From contig JADJVM010000007.1 in the NCBI GenBank assembly GCA_016710595.1, positions 29,081 to 93,080 of the forward strand: DNA of 64,000 nt, written 5' to 3'. The notes beneath the pieces were generated by a model. It saw only the letters and a program-made list of their open reading frames with translations, was not told where the DNA came from and made no database searches. Made by a program: the position numbers and the translations under genes. Positions 17,452 to 26,256 of this stretch are shown piece by piece. The first letter of the stretch is position 1, and every line of letters begins with the position of its first letter. The stretch is from Niastella sp. Its GTDB lineage: Bacteria; Bacteroidota; Bacteroidia; Chitinophagales; Chitinophagaceae.

Positions 17452-19497
17452 ATGAAGAAAATAAGTTTCCTGGTATCTGCCTTATTTATGGTGATGCTGG
17501 CCGATGCACAAGATTCCCTGGCCGTAAAACAATTAGATGAAGTAATCGTAACAGGCCAATACAAGCCACAGTCAATAAAAAAATCAGTTTACCAAACAAG
17601 AGTCATCACTGCCGGGCGGATTGAAAAACAAGGTGCTTCCAAACTACAGGATGTATTAAGTTCCGAATTAAACATTCGGTTTGCCCAGGACCTGGCAACC
17701 GGAGGTACCAATACTACTATGATGGGGATGAAAGGCCAAAACGTAAAAATTTTATTAGATGGCATACCTGTGGTAGGCAGGCAGGGTATGTCGAATGAAT
17801 TCAATATCAATCAAATTGATTTAAATACGGTTGACAGGATTGAGATAGTAGAAGGACCCATGTCAGTGATTTATGGAGCTGATGCATTAGCCGGGGTAAT
17901 AAATATCATAACAAAAAAAATAAGTAAGTCAAAATTTTCAGTTACAGCAAAATTGCATGAAGAAACAATAGGTAAAGCTTACAGCCTTTTTGAAAGAGGC
18001 ATACATGATCAAAACCTGGGTGCTACTTACCGGTATAAGCAATGGAGTATCGGTGGCAATATTGGATACCATTATTTTGGCGGATGGAAAGGAGAAGAAG
18101 TAGGCCGAGAATTAGAATGGCATAAAAAAGATCAAATTACTGGTGCCGCTTTTCTGCAATTTCAAAATTCAAAGCTTCACCTGAATTTTCGTTTTGATGG
18201 TTTGGATGAAAAAATTACAAACCCGGGAAATTTTGTAAATCCCCAGGTAGCTTCTAATGATACACTGGCAAACGACCAGGAATATTATACACAACGGGCC
18301 ATGCAACAGTTGCAGGCAGGCTATCAGGTGAATGATCGCCTTTCCTTATCTCTGCAGTCGGGATATACGGTGTATGGGCGCCAGGTAGTATCCAGTACAC
18401 TAAGCAAAAAAACCGGGGCCATCCGGGAAAATAATGCGCCCGGTGCAAATTCTGTTGAAAATATTTCCGGCTTTACATTTCGTTCAATGCTCATCTATAA
18501 ATTAAATAATACATTTTCTTTTCAGCCGGGGGTGGATGTAAATATGGAGACAGGTGATGGAGAAAGATTGAAAACCGGTGAGAACAGGATAAATGATTAT
18601 GCATTATTTATTACTTCAGAAATTACGGCTTCTCCAAAAATTAGCCTGAAACCAGGATTGCGTTTTACAAAAAACTCAAATTATAATGCGCCGGTACTCA
18701 TTCCATCTATAAACAGTAAATTCATTTTAAATAAAAATTTAGATCTTAGGGCATCTTATGGAAATGGTTTTCGGGCACCTTCAATGCGGGAACTCTATTT
18801 TAATTTTATTGATGCCAACCATACCATCCTGGGCAACCCCAATTTAAAAGCAGAGGTCTCCAATAGTTTTAATGCATCGCTTAACTGGAATAAAGTTCAA
18901 AATACAAATACTCAATTTACATCAATGATCAGCGGATTTTATAATGATGTAAAAAATCTGATTGATTATGCTGCATCTTTAAGTGAACCAGGAAAAACAA
19001 CTTTGATTAATGTATCACACAGTAAATCTGCCGGGGTAAACTGGCTGGGGACTTTTACAACTAAAAGCTGGAACATTAGTATTGGCGCTGCTTATACCGG
19101 GTTTAATAATGAATATGCTGAAACTGAAAAGAATCTGTCCCGTATGTTATGGTCGCCTGAAGCTACTACTACTTTGGGCTATAGCTTTAGTAATCAAGCG
19201 TTGGATATTAACCTCTATTATAAATTTACGGGAAAGCGTCCATTATATGCATTTGACAATGATCAAAATTTAGTGCTAACAAAATATGATGCATTTAGTA
19301 TGGCCGATTTCACAGTGAATAAAAAACTGTGCAGAAATTTAAAAATGAATATCGGTATCCGGAACTTGTTTAATGTAACCAGCATAAATAGTAATGCTTC
19401 AGTTACCAATAGCAGTATTAATACCTCATTCCAGGGAATGTACCAGGCTACCGGAAGGGGATATTTTGCAGGGCTCATATTTAACTGGGCACAATAA
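17452..19497 (+). CDS. TonB-dependent outer-membrane receptor, probably heme/hemophore type
   Basis: A 681-residue outer-membrane receptor. The signal peptide is MKKISFLV...ADAQ (cut after about residue 20). A TonB box-like LDEVIVTGQ follows directly, so there is no CarboxypepD-like N-terminal extension as in SusC proteins. The plug domain contains IEKQGASKLQDVLSSEL, LLDGIPVVGRQG and IEIVEGPMSVIYGADALAGV (residues about 45-160). The rest is a 22-strand-type barrel with the family segments SYGNGFRAPSMRELYFNF near residue 440 and ends in an aromatic strand (FNWAQ, with GLIF before it). It is followed after 17 bases by an HmuY-family lipoprotein, which points to heme uptake, by analogy with HmuR-HmuY. 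Confidence 0.9.
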   Translation: MKKISFLVSALFMVMLADAQDSLAVKQLDEVIVTGQYKPQSIKKSVYQTRVITAGRIEKQGASKLQDVLSSELNIRFAQDLATGGTNTTMMGMKGQNVKILLDGIPVVGRQGMSNEFNINQIDLNTVDRIEIVEGPMSVIYGADALAGVINIITKKISKSKFSVTAKLHEETIGKAYSLFERGIHDQNLGATYRYKQWSIGGNIGYHYFGGWKGEEVGRELEWHKKDQITGAAFLQFQNSKLHLNFRFDGLDEKITNPGNFVNPQVASNDTLANDQEYYTQRAMQQLQAGYQVNDRLSLSLQSGYTVYGRQVVSSTLSKKTGAIRENNAPGANSVENISGFTFRSMLIYKLNNTFSFQPGVDVNMETGDGERLKTGENRINDYALFITSEITASPKISLKPGLRFTKNSNYNAPVLIPSINSKFILNKNLDLRASYGNGFRAPSMRELYFNFIDANHTILGNPNLKAEVSNSFNASLNWNKVQNTNTQFTSMISGFYNDVKNLIDYAASLSEPGKTTLINVSHSKSAGVNWLGTFTTKSWNISIGAAYTGFNNEYAETEKNLSRMLWSPEATTTLGYSFSNQALDINLYYKFTGKRPLYAFDNDQNLVLTKYDAFSMADFTVNKKLCRNLKMNIGIRNLFNVTSINSNASVTNSSINTSFQGMYQATGRGYFAGLIFNWAQ

Positions 19498-19514
19498 AAA
19501 TTAAATAGAAAACA

Positions 19515-20918
19515 ATGATGATAAATAAAATGAAAATAGGATGGATGTTCATACTGCTGTGCAGTATTTTATTGATGGATTGTCGAAAACATGATCATTT
19601 AGCGCCACCAGATATTCTTGTAAATTTTGAAGCCAATTCATTTGGAATTGCTGCTGCAGAAGATAGTATTATCATAAAACTGAAACTTACTTCAGCTACT
19701 ACGATAGATGTTCCGGTTATTATAAATGTAATTGAAGATCACTTGCAATACGATCAATCATATACTTCTACTCCTGCCGTATCTGCAGGAAAAATTACTG
19801 TGACCATCCCGGCTGGAAACAATGAAACTCAATTTACCATTAAAAAGAAACCAGGTATTTTCTATACAGGAGATGAGAAACTCAACTTAGAAATTTACAG
19901 CTCATCCTCACCCGTAATAATTGGTGCCGTAAAAAATCTGGAACTTAGTTTTAGCGAAATTGTTGCGACAAATGTTGCTGCCATTATAAATGGAGGAGGC
20001 CCGGATTTTCCAAATAAAGTATTTATTGACTTGAGTGCGAATCGACAAAACCCGGTATTGCGTACCAGTTGGGATCTTGGGTTTTATACAGGCCCGGAAT
20101 TTAATGTCATCCTCAATTCATCTACCGCAATGATGGCAAAGCAACTTAATAAAAATGATTTGAGCCTGGTTTCCGCAAACGATACCCTGGGTTTTGCTTC
20201 AGCGGTTTCATTCAGCCTTACCAATCCTTCTCCTGCTGCTTTGCCTTATATTGATTATCCCGACGGCAACCTGTCCCGTACTGCAATCAGCCCGGTATCT
20301 GCTACTGCATCAGAAAATAAAGTGTATATCATAAACCGTGGTACTGGCGTAGGAAACCCCGCCCCCGAACGGGGATGGAAAAAAATAAGGATATTAAGAA
20401 ATGCAAGTGGTGGATATAGTTTGCAATATGCCGATATTGCCGCCACCAATTATAATACTTTAGAAATTCCAAAACAAGATCCTTATTATTTTAATTATGT
20501 TTCTTTTGATAATGGGTTATTAAATGTAGAACCGGAAAAAGATAAATGGGATTTTGCATGGACTTATTTTTCAAATGTACTTTCTTATATGGGGACTGAT
20601 GTACCTTATTTATACCAGGACTTTATTCTCATTAATAGAAATGTGAGTGCTTGTAAGGTAATGATGGCAGATAAATCTTTTGAAAATTTTTCTGCAGACG
20701 ATATTAATGGATTGATTTTTTCATCGGCGCAAAATGCAATAGGAGCCGATTGGCGCTCCGGTGGCGGACCTACTACACTTCCTTTTGTAAGAACTGACAG
20801 GTACTATATTATTAAAGATGGAGATTCAAATTATTATAAGCTCAGGTTTACAGCGCTTACTCAAAATAATGAAAGAGGCTATCCTGCTTTTGAAGCAGTG
20901 TGGTTGAAAAAAGGTTAA
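19515..20918 (+). CDS. HmuY family heme-binding lipoprotein
   Basis: A 467-residue lipoprotein of the HmuY family. The signal peptide MKIGWMFILLCSILLMDC ends in a C-terminal lipobox-like LMDC; starts at 19515 and 19530 are both possible. After a beta-sandwich N-terminal region (residues about 35-140, reminiscent of Calx-beta-like repeats) the HmuY region begins with NKVFIDLSANRQNPV, then the diagnostic SWDLGFYTG near residue 195 and a second DKWDFAWTYF near residue 350. HmuY proteins capture heme at the cell surface and hand it to the cognate TonB receptor. Its place 17 bases after the receptor gene supports this. Heme-ligating residues cannot be assigned by eye. Confidence 0.8.
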   Translation: MMINKMKIGWMFILLCSILLMDCRKHDHLAPPDILVNFEANSFGIAAAEDSIIIKLKLTSATTIDVPVIINVIEDHLQYDQSYTSTPAVSAGKITVTIPAGNNETQFTIKKKPGIFYTGDEKLNLEIYSSSSPVIIGAVKNLELSFSEIVATNVAAIINGGGPDFPNKVFIDLSANRQNPVLRTSWDLGFYTGPEFNVILNSSTAMMAKQLNKNDLSLVSANDTLGFASAVSFSLTNPSPAALPYIDYPDGNLSRTAISPVSATASENKVYIINRGTGVGNPAPERGWKKIRILRNASGGYSLQYADIAATNYNTLEIPKQDPYYFNYVSFDNGLLNVEPEKDKWDFAWTYFSNVLSYMGTDVPYLYQDFILINRNVSACKVMMADKSFENFSADDINGLIFSSAQNAIGADWRSGGGPTTLPFVRTDRYYIIKDGDSNYYKLRFTALTQNNERGYPAFEAVWLKKG

Positions 20919-20940
20919 GGACTTTGCAGATATTTTTGGA

Positions 20941-20964
20941 AAGCTGTCTAAAGGCAGCTTTTTT
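20941..20964 (+). terminator. Terminator after the HmuY gene
   Basis: AAGCTG and CAGCTT pair around an 8-base loop and run into a T-stretch, 22 bases after the stop codon. Confidence 0.65.
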
Positions 20965-21014
20965 CTTTACATGCACTGGTAAGAGTACTTTCTCCCAATA
21001 TCGCAAATTGTAAA

Positions 21015-21045
21015 TTGGGAACGAATCTTTTCGAACGTAATTTTG
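21015..21045 (+). promoter_or_regulatory. Promoter of the nitroreductase gene
   Basis: TTG at 21015-21017, 20-base spacer, TAATTTTG at 21038-21045: a full match to the Bacteroidetes promoter pattern, 16 bases before the ATG. Confidence 0.65.
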
Positions 21046-21061
21046 CAACAATCATTTTATT

Positions 21062-21694
21062 ATGAATTTAACAGAAGCACTTCAGTGGCGCTATGCAGTA
21101 AAGCGGATGAACGGAACTATCATCCCAAATGATAAATTACACAGGATTTTAGATGCGATCCGTATGGCTCCTACCTCATCCGGGCTTCAGCCGTTTGAAG
21201 TATTTATAATAAGCAATCCAGAGCTAAAAAATAAAATACAGCCCATTGCTTTCAATCAGCCTCAAATAAGCCAGGCAAGCCATATATTGGTATTTGCTGT
21301 GTGGGATGGTTATACAGAGCAAAGAATAAACGACTTTTTTTCATTGAATAACCAGGAGCGCAATATTGATAGTGCTGTTACGGATGTTACCCGTAAACGG
21401 ATTATTAAAAGTTTTTCAGAACAAACAGCGGAGGAACAAATGCAGCATACTTCCCGACAATCTGCTATTGCAATGGGTTTTGGTTTAGTGGCAGCAGCTA
21501 TCGAAAAAGTAGATAGTACACCCATGGAAGGATTTGATGCTGACCGGTTAGATGAATTACTGGGCTTGCGTGAAAAGCGTTTAAAAAGCGATTGTATCCT
21601 GGCTTTAGGTTATCGTGATGAGGATAATGATTGGGCAATCAAATTAAAAAAAGTACGGCGCCCGAAACATTCATTATTTACATTTATTGAATAA
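21062..21694 (+). CDS. Nitroreductase family FMN oxidoreductase (NfsB-like)
   Basis: A 210-residue flavoprotein of the nitroreductase superfamily, a homodimer using NAD(P)H to reduce nitro-aromatics, quinones or related substrates. Visible FMN-contact motifs are the opening LTEALQWRYAVKRM (R-Y-A-x-K/R), MAPTSSGLQPFEVF near residue 37, and ESKVD-type GFDADRLDELLGL plus CILALGYRDED near the C-terminus. Length is normal. It is transcribed alone from its own promoter. The physiological substrate is unknown. Confidence 0.9.
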   Translation: MNLTEALQWRYAVKRMNGTIIPNDKLHRILDAIRMAPTSSGLQPFEVFIISNPELKNKIQPIAFNQPQISQASHILVFAVWDGYTEQRINDFFSLNNQERNIDSAVTDVTRKRIIKSFSEQTAEEQMQHTSRQSAIAMGFGLVAAAIEKVDSTPMEGFDADRLDELLGLREKRLKSDCILALGYRDEDNDWAIKLKKVRRPKHSLFTFIE

Positions 21695-21713
21695 TGGTAA
21701 TTATTAAGGCATC

Positions 21714-23186
21714 TTATAAATCAAGATCAACGATGGGCCGTTTATTTGATTGAGATGCCCGGTTTATATTGCTATCAATAATTGGAAGGGTGTGTTCCCT
21801 GTTTGTTATGAGTGAGTCTTTTATATTTTTAATTTTCTCTGTAGCAATCCATAAAAGCGTTAAATTCCATTCATCATTCTTGTAACTTACTTTATAGCAT
21901 TTTGTAATAGTAATACCTGCGCTCGTTTGCTCCCGAACAACTACTTCCCTGGCACTATCTTTTGAATGGCCAGTTAATGAAACAGGTATATAAAGCGATT
22001 GATTGTAAGTAGGCTCATCTTCATCATTCTTAATAGTATGGGTTTGAACGATATCTTTTGATTGCCTGGAGTTAGCATCTTTAATTTGATCAGTGCTTAC
22101 ATTTTTAAAATTTGTTTCTACGTTTTTAACGGTAATGGCTTCTGCTTCTCCTTCATTCATACCTGAATGATGTAATGCACTTGGAAAAATAATCTTTGTT
22201 TTAACCATAGAATCGTTTGTACTATGTGTTGCTTTTGTAAACGGTAATAAAGCTATGATTGCTGTAAGAGATAAAAAAGCCAGTGGAAATATAAAATTAC
22301 GCCTGCCTTGTTTGCTATAATTGTACCCGGTAAAAAAATGAATCCTTTTTAATAGAAACGGTTTGTTAGAAGATGCTGCCAATTGAAAATTAAAATGCTG
22401 TTGGTTAAACTTTGCCGTTTTTAATAATGCCGTGGCATAAGTAACCTGGTTATATCCAAAATGTAAAACCTGTAAATCGCAGCTTTTCTCTCTCTCTAAT
22501 TTTGCCTGTCTGCTTATGATATAAATAAAAGGATTAAAAAAATAAATTGTCTCTGCAAATAAAATTAACCAATTAAGTAAATAATCTTTTTGACGGATAT
22601 GGGCTAATTCGTGCAACAAAATTGTTTCTATTTCATCGGTGGTTAAACTTGCCGCCAATGCAGCAGGAAATAAAATAACCGGTTTTAAAAACCCCATGGT
22701 GCAGGGGATTACTACCTTGTTACAAAGCCAAACTTGTACATTTTTCTTTATTCCAAAAAGATGTACGGCTTGTTTTGTAAACAATCGCATGGCAGCTGGC
22801 GCTTTTTGCAATGAATCCCGGCCGTTCCTTTTATATTTCCGCCATGTAAACAAAATTTTATTTCCTTTTATCAAAATGAATAAGCAATAAAAGGATAATA
22901 GGAAAGGAGAATAAGATATAAGTGTGGATTTATCTATCGGTAATAAATATTCAATATCATTACCATTGCCAAAAGTTGTGAAACTTACATTGAATGTATA
23001 ATATAAAAAAGTTAGGAGCGAACAAATAAATAGAAAAGGGAAGGCCAGGAGTAGCCCATTTCTCCTAACATAGGGATCTTTAATTTGTAATGCATAAATA
23101 GCAATCCTATAAATAAAATAGAACAATGCTGCCTGCCAAATACTGTGCAGTAACATTGCGATTAAACTATAAGAAATTATTTCCAT
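21714..23186 (-). CDS. BlaR1/MecR1-type M56 family membrane peptidase
   Basis: A 490-residue membrane protein with N-terminal transmembrane helices (about residues 5-25, 38-60, 85-105) and a cytosolic zinc-peptidase domain of family M56. The catalytic motif is ILLHELAHIRQKDYLLNW near residue 190 (HExxH), with the third ligand region ETIYFFNPFIYIISR...EREKSCD after it. A further helix near residue 290 precedes a periplasmic C-terminal tail of about 180 residues that shows no penicillin-binding sensor domain (no SxxK or KTG). It is encoded 8 bases after a BlaI-type repressor on the same strand; the peptidase probably cleaves that repressor on signal. The inducing signal is unknown and need not be a beta-lactam. 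Confidence 0.85.
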   Translation of the reverse strand: MEIISYSLIAMLLHSIWQAALFYFIYRIAIYALQIKDPYVRRNGLLLAFPFLFICSLLTFLYYTFNVSFTTFGNGNDIEYLLPIDKSTLISYSPFLLSFYCLFILIKGNKILFTWRKYKRNGRDSLQKAPAAMRLFTKQAVHLFGIKKNVQVWLCNKVVIPCTMGFLKPVILFPAALAASLTTDEIETILLHELAHIRQKDYLLNWLILFAETIYFFNPFIYIISRQAKLEREKSCDLQVLHFGYNQVTYATALLKTAKFNQQHFNFQLAASSNKPFLLKRIHFFTGYNYSKQGRRNFIFPLAFLSLTAIIALLPFTKATHSTNDSMVKTKIIFPSALHHSGMNEGEAEAITVKNVETNFKNVSTDQIKDANSRQSKDIVQTHTIKNDEDEPTYNQSLYIPVSLTGHSKDSAREVVVREQTSAGITITKCYKVSYKNDEWNLTLLWIATEKIKNIKDSLITNREHTLPIIDSNINRASQSNKRPIVDLDL

Positions 23187-23194
23187 ATAAAATT

Positions 23195-23578
23195 TTAATG
23201 CCCGGCTTTTAATTTTGCAATATAAGCTTCTATTTCTCCCAGTTCCTGCTTGCTGGCAGTATGGTTTCCCAATGTTTGTAAAATCATTTGAGAAGATGAT
23301 CCTGAGAAAAGATTTTGTATCATTTTATTTACAAATAATTTTTGTGTTTTTTCTTTGTTCACAGCAGCTTCATAAATATGGATCTTACTGCTACTATCCC
23401 GTGTTACTAATTTCTTCTCGAACATGATTTGCATGAGTTTTAAAGTAGTTGTGTAGCCACAATCTTTTGTTTTGCTTAATTCTTCATGAACGGTACGCAC
23501 CGAGGCTTTCCCTTCTTTCCAAAGCACAGCAAGTATTTCTAATTCACTTTCTGTGGGTTTGCTAATTTTATTTTTCAT
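23195..23578 (-). CDS. BlaI/MecI/CopY family transcriptional repressor
   Basis: About 127 residues from the ATG at 23578 (MKNKISKPTESELEILAVLW), the standard opening of the BlaI/MecI family; an upstream in-frame start at 23605 adds a poor extension. The winged-helix domain runs through VRTVHEELSKTKDCGYTTTL and LKLMQIMFEKKLVTRD, and the C-terminal half is the dimerisation helix region. Such repressors bind an operator as a dimer and are inactivated by cleavage by the partner M56 peptidase encoded just downstream. No operator dyad could be identified with confidence. Confidence 0.88.
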   Translation of the reverse strand: MKNKISKPTESELEILAVLWKEGKASVRTVHEELSKTKDCGYTTTLKLMQIMFEKKLVTRDSSSKIHIYEAAVNKEKTQKLFVNKMIQNLFSGSSSQMILQTLGNHTASKQELGEIEAYIAKLKAGH

Positions 23579-23758
23579 AATGATTACGATGTATTTCGTA
23601 AGCAAAGTAAGAAATTATTCGTAAACAAAATCAAAATTTTTTAGAAGAGGTTAAGTAATAAGGTGAAAAATAATCAAGAGTATTTAGTTGATAACCAACA
23701 TTATTATTTTTATACATATCTTAACAGTTTTAACAGATTTAAAAAAGTCAATTCAATA

Positions 23759-23766
23759 TAACTTTG
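23759..23766 (+). promoter_or_regulatory. Candidate -7 element for L,D-transpeptidase gene
   Basis: TAACTTTG in the 306-base gap between the divergent BlaI-type gene and the L,D-transpeptidase gene. The rest of the gap is AT-rich and shows no gene. Confidence 0.4.
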
Positions 23767-23884
23767 CAGAGTCATTTACTTTCAAGCAATTACATTTTTT
23801 TAATTTACGCACATAAGGATATCTATACTTAAATTTATTTTTTAACGTTAATGTGTTATAGAATAACACTTTAAGTATTTGCCC

Positions 23885-24631
23885 ATGTTCAAGCTCAAGC
23901 GTATTTATTTCTTATTTTTTATTGTACTTTTTTTAATGGTTCATTTGCCATTTGCTTTTGCAAAGAGTAATGAACTCAAATTAACAATGCCGCTGGTACA
24001 GCAAAGAATTACTGCGCCGGTTTCTCATGTAAATGCACTCTCATTTGCGTATGATAGCCTTCGTTTAGATGTGAAAGGGTTGTCCCGCCAGGCATTTGAT
24101 TATGCGTTGAAAGGTTATAATATTTTAAAAAGTAAGGGAGAATTAGCCAATCCTAATGTTATTACAATTGCTGATTTTTCAAAACCATCTTATCAAAAAC
24201 GGTTATTTGTGATTGATGTAAAAAGCCTGAAACTATTGTATAATACGTATGTGGCACATGGCGCTAATTCAGGTAAAGAAATGGCTGTTGATTTCTCTAA
24301 CCGGCCGGAGAGCCTGAAAAGCAGCGCTGGTTTTTATATTACTTCAGGAACCTATGATGGAAAACATGGCTATAGTATGAAATTAGATGGTATTGAAAAA
24401 GGGATTAACGACCTTGCGATGGATCGGGCCATCGTAATGCATAGTGCAGATTATGTGAGTGATGGTTATATCCGTGCCAATGGTTGCCTGGGCAGGAGCT
24501 GGGGATGCCCGGCCGTAAGTAAAGAATTGAATAAACCCATCATCAGCAAAATTAAAAACGGAAGTTGTTTTTTTATTTATAGTAACCAACCAAATTATAT
24601 TAAGCGGTCTAAATTATTAAATGCCGCTTAA
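23885..24631 (+). CDS. Murein L,D-transpeptidase catalytic domain protein (YkuD_2 type)
   Basis: A 248-residue secreted protein. The ATG at 23885 begins MFKLKRIYFLFFIVLFLMVHLPFAFA, a signal peptide with AFA cleavage site; an earlier TTG is less likely. The catalytic domain carries LFVIDVKSLKLLYNTYVAHG, then HSADYVSDG and RANGCLGRSWGCPAVSKE near residue 205, which holds the conserved His and the Cys of the Ser/Gly-Cys-x-x-x active site. These enzymes remodel peptidoglycan cross-links in the periplasm. It is a single-gene unit that ends in a strong hairpin terminator. Confidence 0.85.
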   Translation: MFKLKRIYFLFFIVLFLMVHLPFAFAKSNELKLTMPLVQQRITAPVSHVNALSFAYDSLRLDVKGLSRQAFDYALKGYNILKSKGELANPNVITIADFSKPSYQKRLFVIDVKSLKLLYNTYVAHGANSGKEMAVDFSNRPESLKSSAGFYITSGTYDGKHGYSMKLDGIEKGINDLAMDRAIVMHSADYVSDGYIRANGCLGRSWGCPAVSKELNKPIISKIKNGSCFFIYSNQPNYIKRSKLLNAA

Positions 24632-24691
24632 CTGATATTTCTCCGTGAAAAACCAGGATTGTTTATATTAACATCAACTGTTTTAAAAAAG

Positions 24692-24716
24692 AAGTCTCCT
24701 TTATGGAGACTTTTTT
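24692..24716 (+). terminator. Terminator between L,D-transpeptidase and pyk genes
   Basis: AAGTCTCC-TTTAT-GGAGACTT followed by a T-run on the plus strand; A-rich on the other side, so it may also serve the convergent pyk transcript. Confidence 0.8.
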
Positions 24717-24734
24717 ATTGTATGTAAGTTTTTT

Positions 24735-26234
24735 TTATTCTACCCTGGTAATTTTAATGGTATTGGTGTTTAAATGTAATGCAACTGGAGTGCTGCCTGT
24801 ACTCACTGCTACATCTCCTTTTTTTATAAAACCCCTTTCTTTTAAAATTTCTATCTGGTCAAAAATAATGTCATCAAAACTTTCTTCTTCTGCATAATAA
24901 AATGCCCGTACCCCCCAGCTTAGTGCCAGTTGGTTGATGAGTGTCCTTTCTTTACTAAAAACAAACAATTTCGATTTTGGGCGGTAGCTGCTAAGCATAA
25001 AACCGGTATAACCACTTTGGGTCATTCCAATTAAAGCATCTGCATTTGCATCTTGTGCTATTTTGCAGGCACTGTAGCAAATGGCATCACTCAGGTAAGA
25101 GGGCGAGTGGGGTTGTGGCGCCAAAATATCATCCCGGTTATATTCATATACGGTGCTTTCCATGTGCTGAATAATCTTGCTCATGGTTTCTACTACTAAT
25201 TCAGGATAAGACCCGGTAGCGGTTTCGGCGCTTAGCATTACCGCATCTGCACCTTCCAGAACGGCTGTGGCTACATCTGTTACTTCACTTCGGTTTGGCT
25301 TGGTACGATCCATCATGCTTTCCATCATTTGGGTTGCCACAATTACAGGCTTGGCACGACGCATACATTTCCTGATAATATCTTTTTGTACTACAGGTAC
25401 ATGTTCTACCGGTATTTCTACCCCCAGGTCACCCCGGGCTATCATCACAGCATCACTTGCTAAAATAATATCCCTAAGGTTCTTAATGGCTTCAGGCATT
25501 TCAATTTTAGCGATTACTTTCGTTTTGCCATTCCGCTTTCTAATAATCTCTTTTAATTCAGCAATATCAATGGAACGGCGTACAAATGAAAGAGCCACCC
25601 AATCTAATTTTTGATCGAGGATAAAATCCAGGTCAGCCAAATCTTTTTCTGTGAGCGAAGGCATCGAAAGTGTGGTATCGGGAAGGTTCACTCCTTTTTT
25701 GGGTAATAAGGTACCACCCAGGGTTACGCTGATCTTTATTTCATGGTCATTTAAGATCTTTTGTACCTGTACTTCCATTTTACCATCATCTAAAAATATT
25801 CTTTCGCCAGGTGATATATCTTTACAAAGGTTTGGATATGATACATAAATTTTTTCATGGGTACCTATTTGCTTTACTGAAGAAAAAATTAATTCATCGC
25901 CGGGCTTTAGCAGCAGGCTTCCATTTTCCAGTTCGCCCACTCTTAATTTAGGGCCTTGCAGATCTGCCAATATCGCTATGTTATATGGCTCTTCTTCAAT
26001 GATCCTGCGAATTTGTTTTATGATTTCAACTTTTTCTTCATAGTTTCCATGAGAGAAGTTTAACCTAAATACATTGGCTCCTGCTTTTACCAGTTTTAAG
26101 AGCATTTCATACGTATTGCAACTTGGCCCCACAGTGGCTACTATTTTTGTTCTTTTAATGGCATGAGCTTTTGCGGCTTCATTATCCATGTGCAAATGCG
26201 TGTATTTGCTTATATCTTTTATTTTCTTCATCAT
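24735..26234 (-). CDS. pyk: Pyruvate kinase
   Basis: A 499-residue cytoplasmic glycolytic enzyme converting phosphoenolpyruvate and ADP to pyruvate and ATP. Motifs in order: KIVATVGPSCNTYEML (residues about 30-45), VFRLNFSHGNYEE with substrate-binding Arg/Asn, ILADLQGPKLRVGE, VIAKIEMPEA near residue 240 with the catalytic Lys, DAVMIARGDLGVEIP with the metal Glu/Asp, ATQMMESM and LSAETATGSYP. The C-terminal alpha/beta domain is complete. The precise start is uncertain between two adjacent Met codons and an internal Met at about residue 16. It lies 22 bases downstream of pfkA. Confidence 0.97.
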   Translation of the reverse strand: MMKKIKDISKYTHLHMDNEAAKAHAIKRTKIVATVGPSCNTYEMLLKLVKAGANVFRLNFSHGNYEEKVEIIKQIRRIIEEEPYNIAILADLQGPKLRVGELENGSLLLKPGDELIFSSVKQIGTHEKIYVSYPNLCKDISPGERIFLDDGKMEVQVQKILNDHEIKISVTLGGTLLPKKGVNLPDTTLSMPSLTEKDLADLDFILDQKLDWVALSFVRRSIDIAELKEIIRKRNGKTKVIAKIEMPEAIKNLRDIILASDAVMIARGDLGVEIPVEHVPVVQKDIIRKCMRRAKPVIVATQMMESMMDRTKPNRSEVTDVATAVLEGADAVMLSAETATGSYPELVVETMSKIIQHMESTVYEYNRDDILAPQPHSPSYLSDAICYSACKIAQDANADALIGMTQSGYTGFMLSSYRPKSKLFVFSKERTLINQLALSWGVRAFYYAEEESFDDIIFDQIEILKERGFIKKGDVAVSTGSTPVALHLNTNTIKITRVE

Positions 26235-26256
26235 GTTTTTTAATAATTCATTACCA

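Noticed and set aside
23606..23884. BlaI operator dyads or other small genes in the divergent gap
   Set aside because: No convincing palindrome or ORF found by eye.
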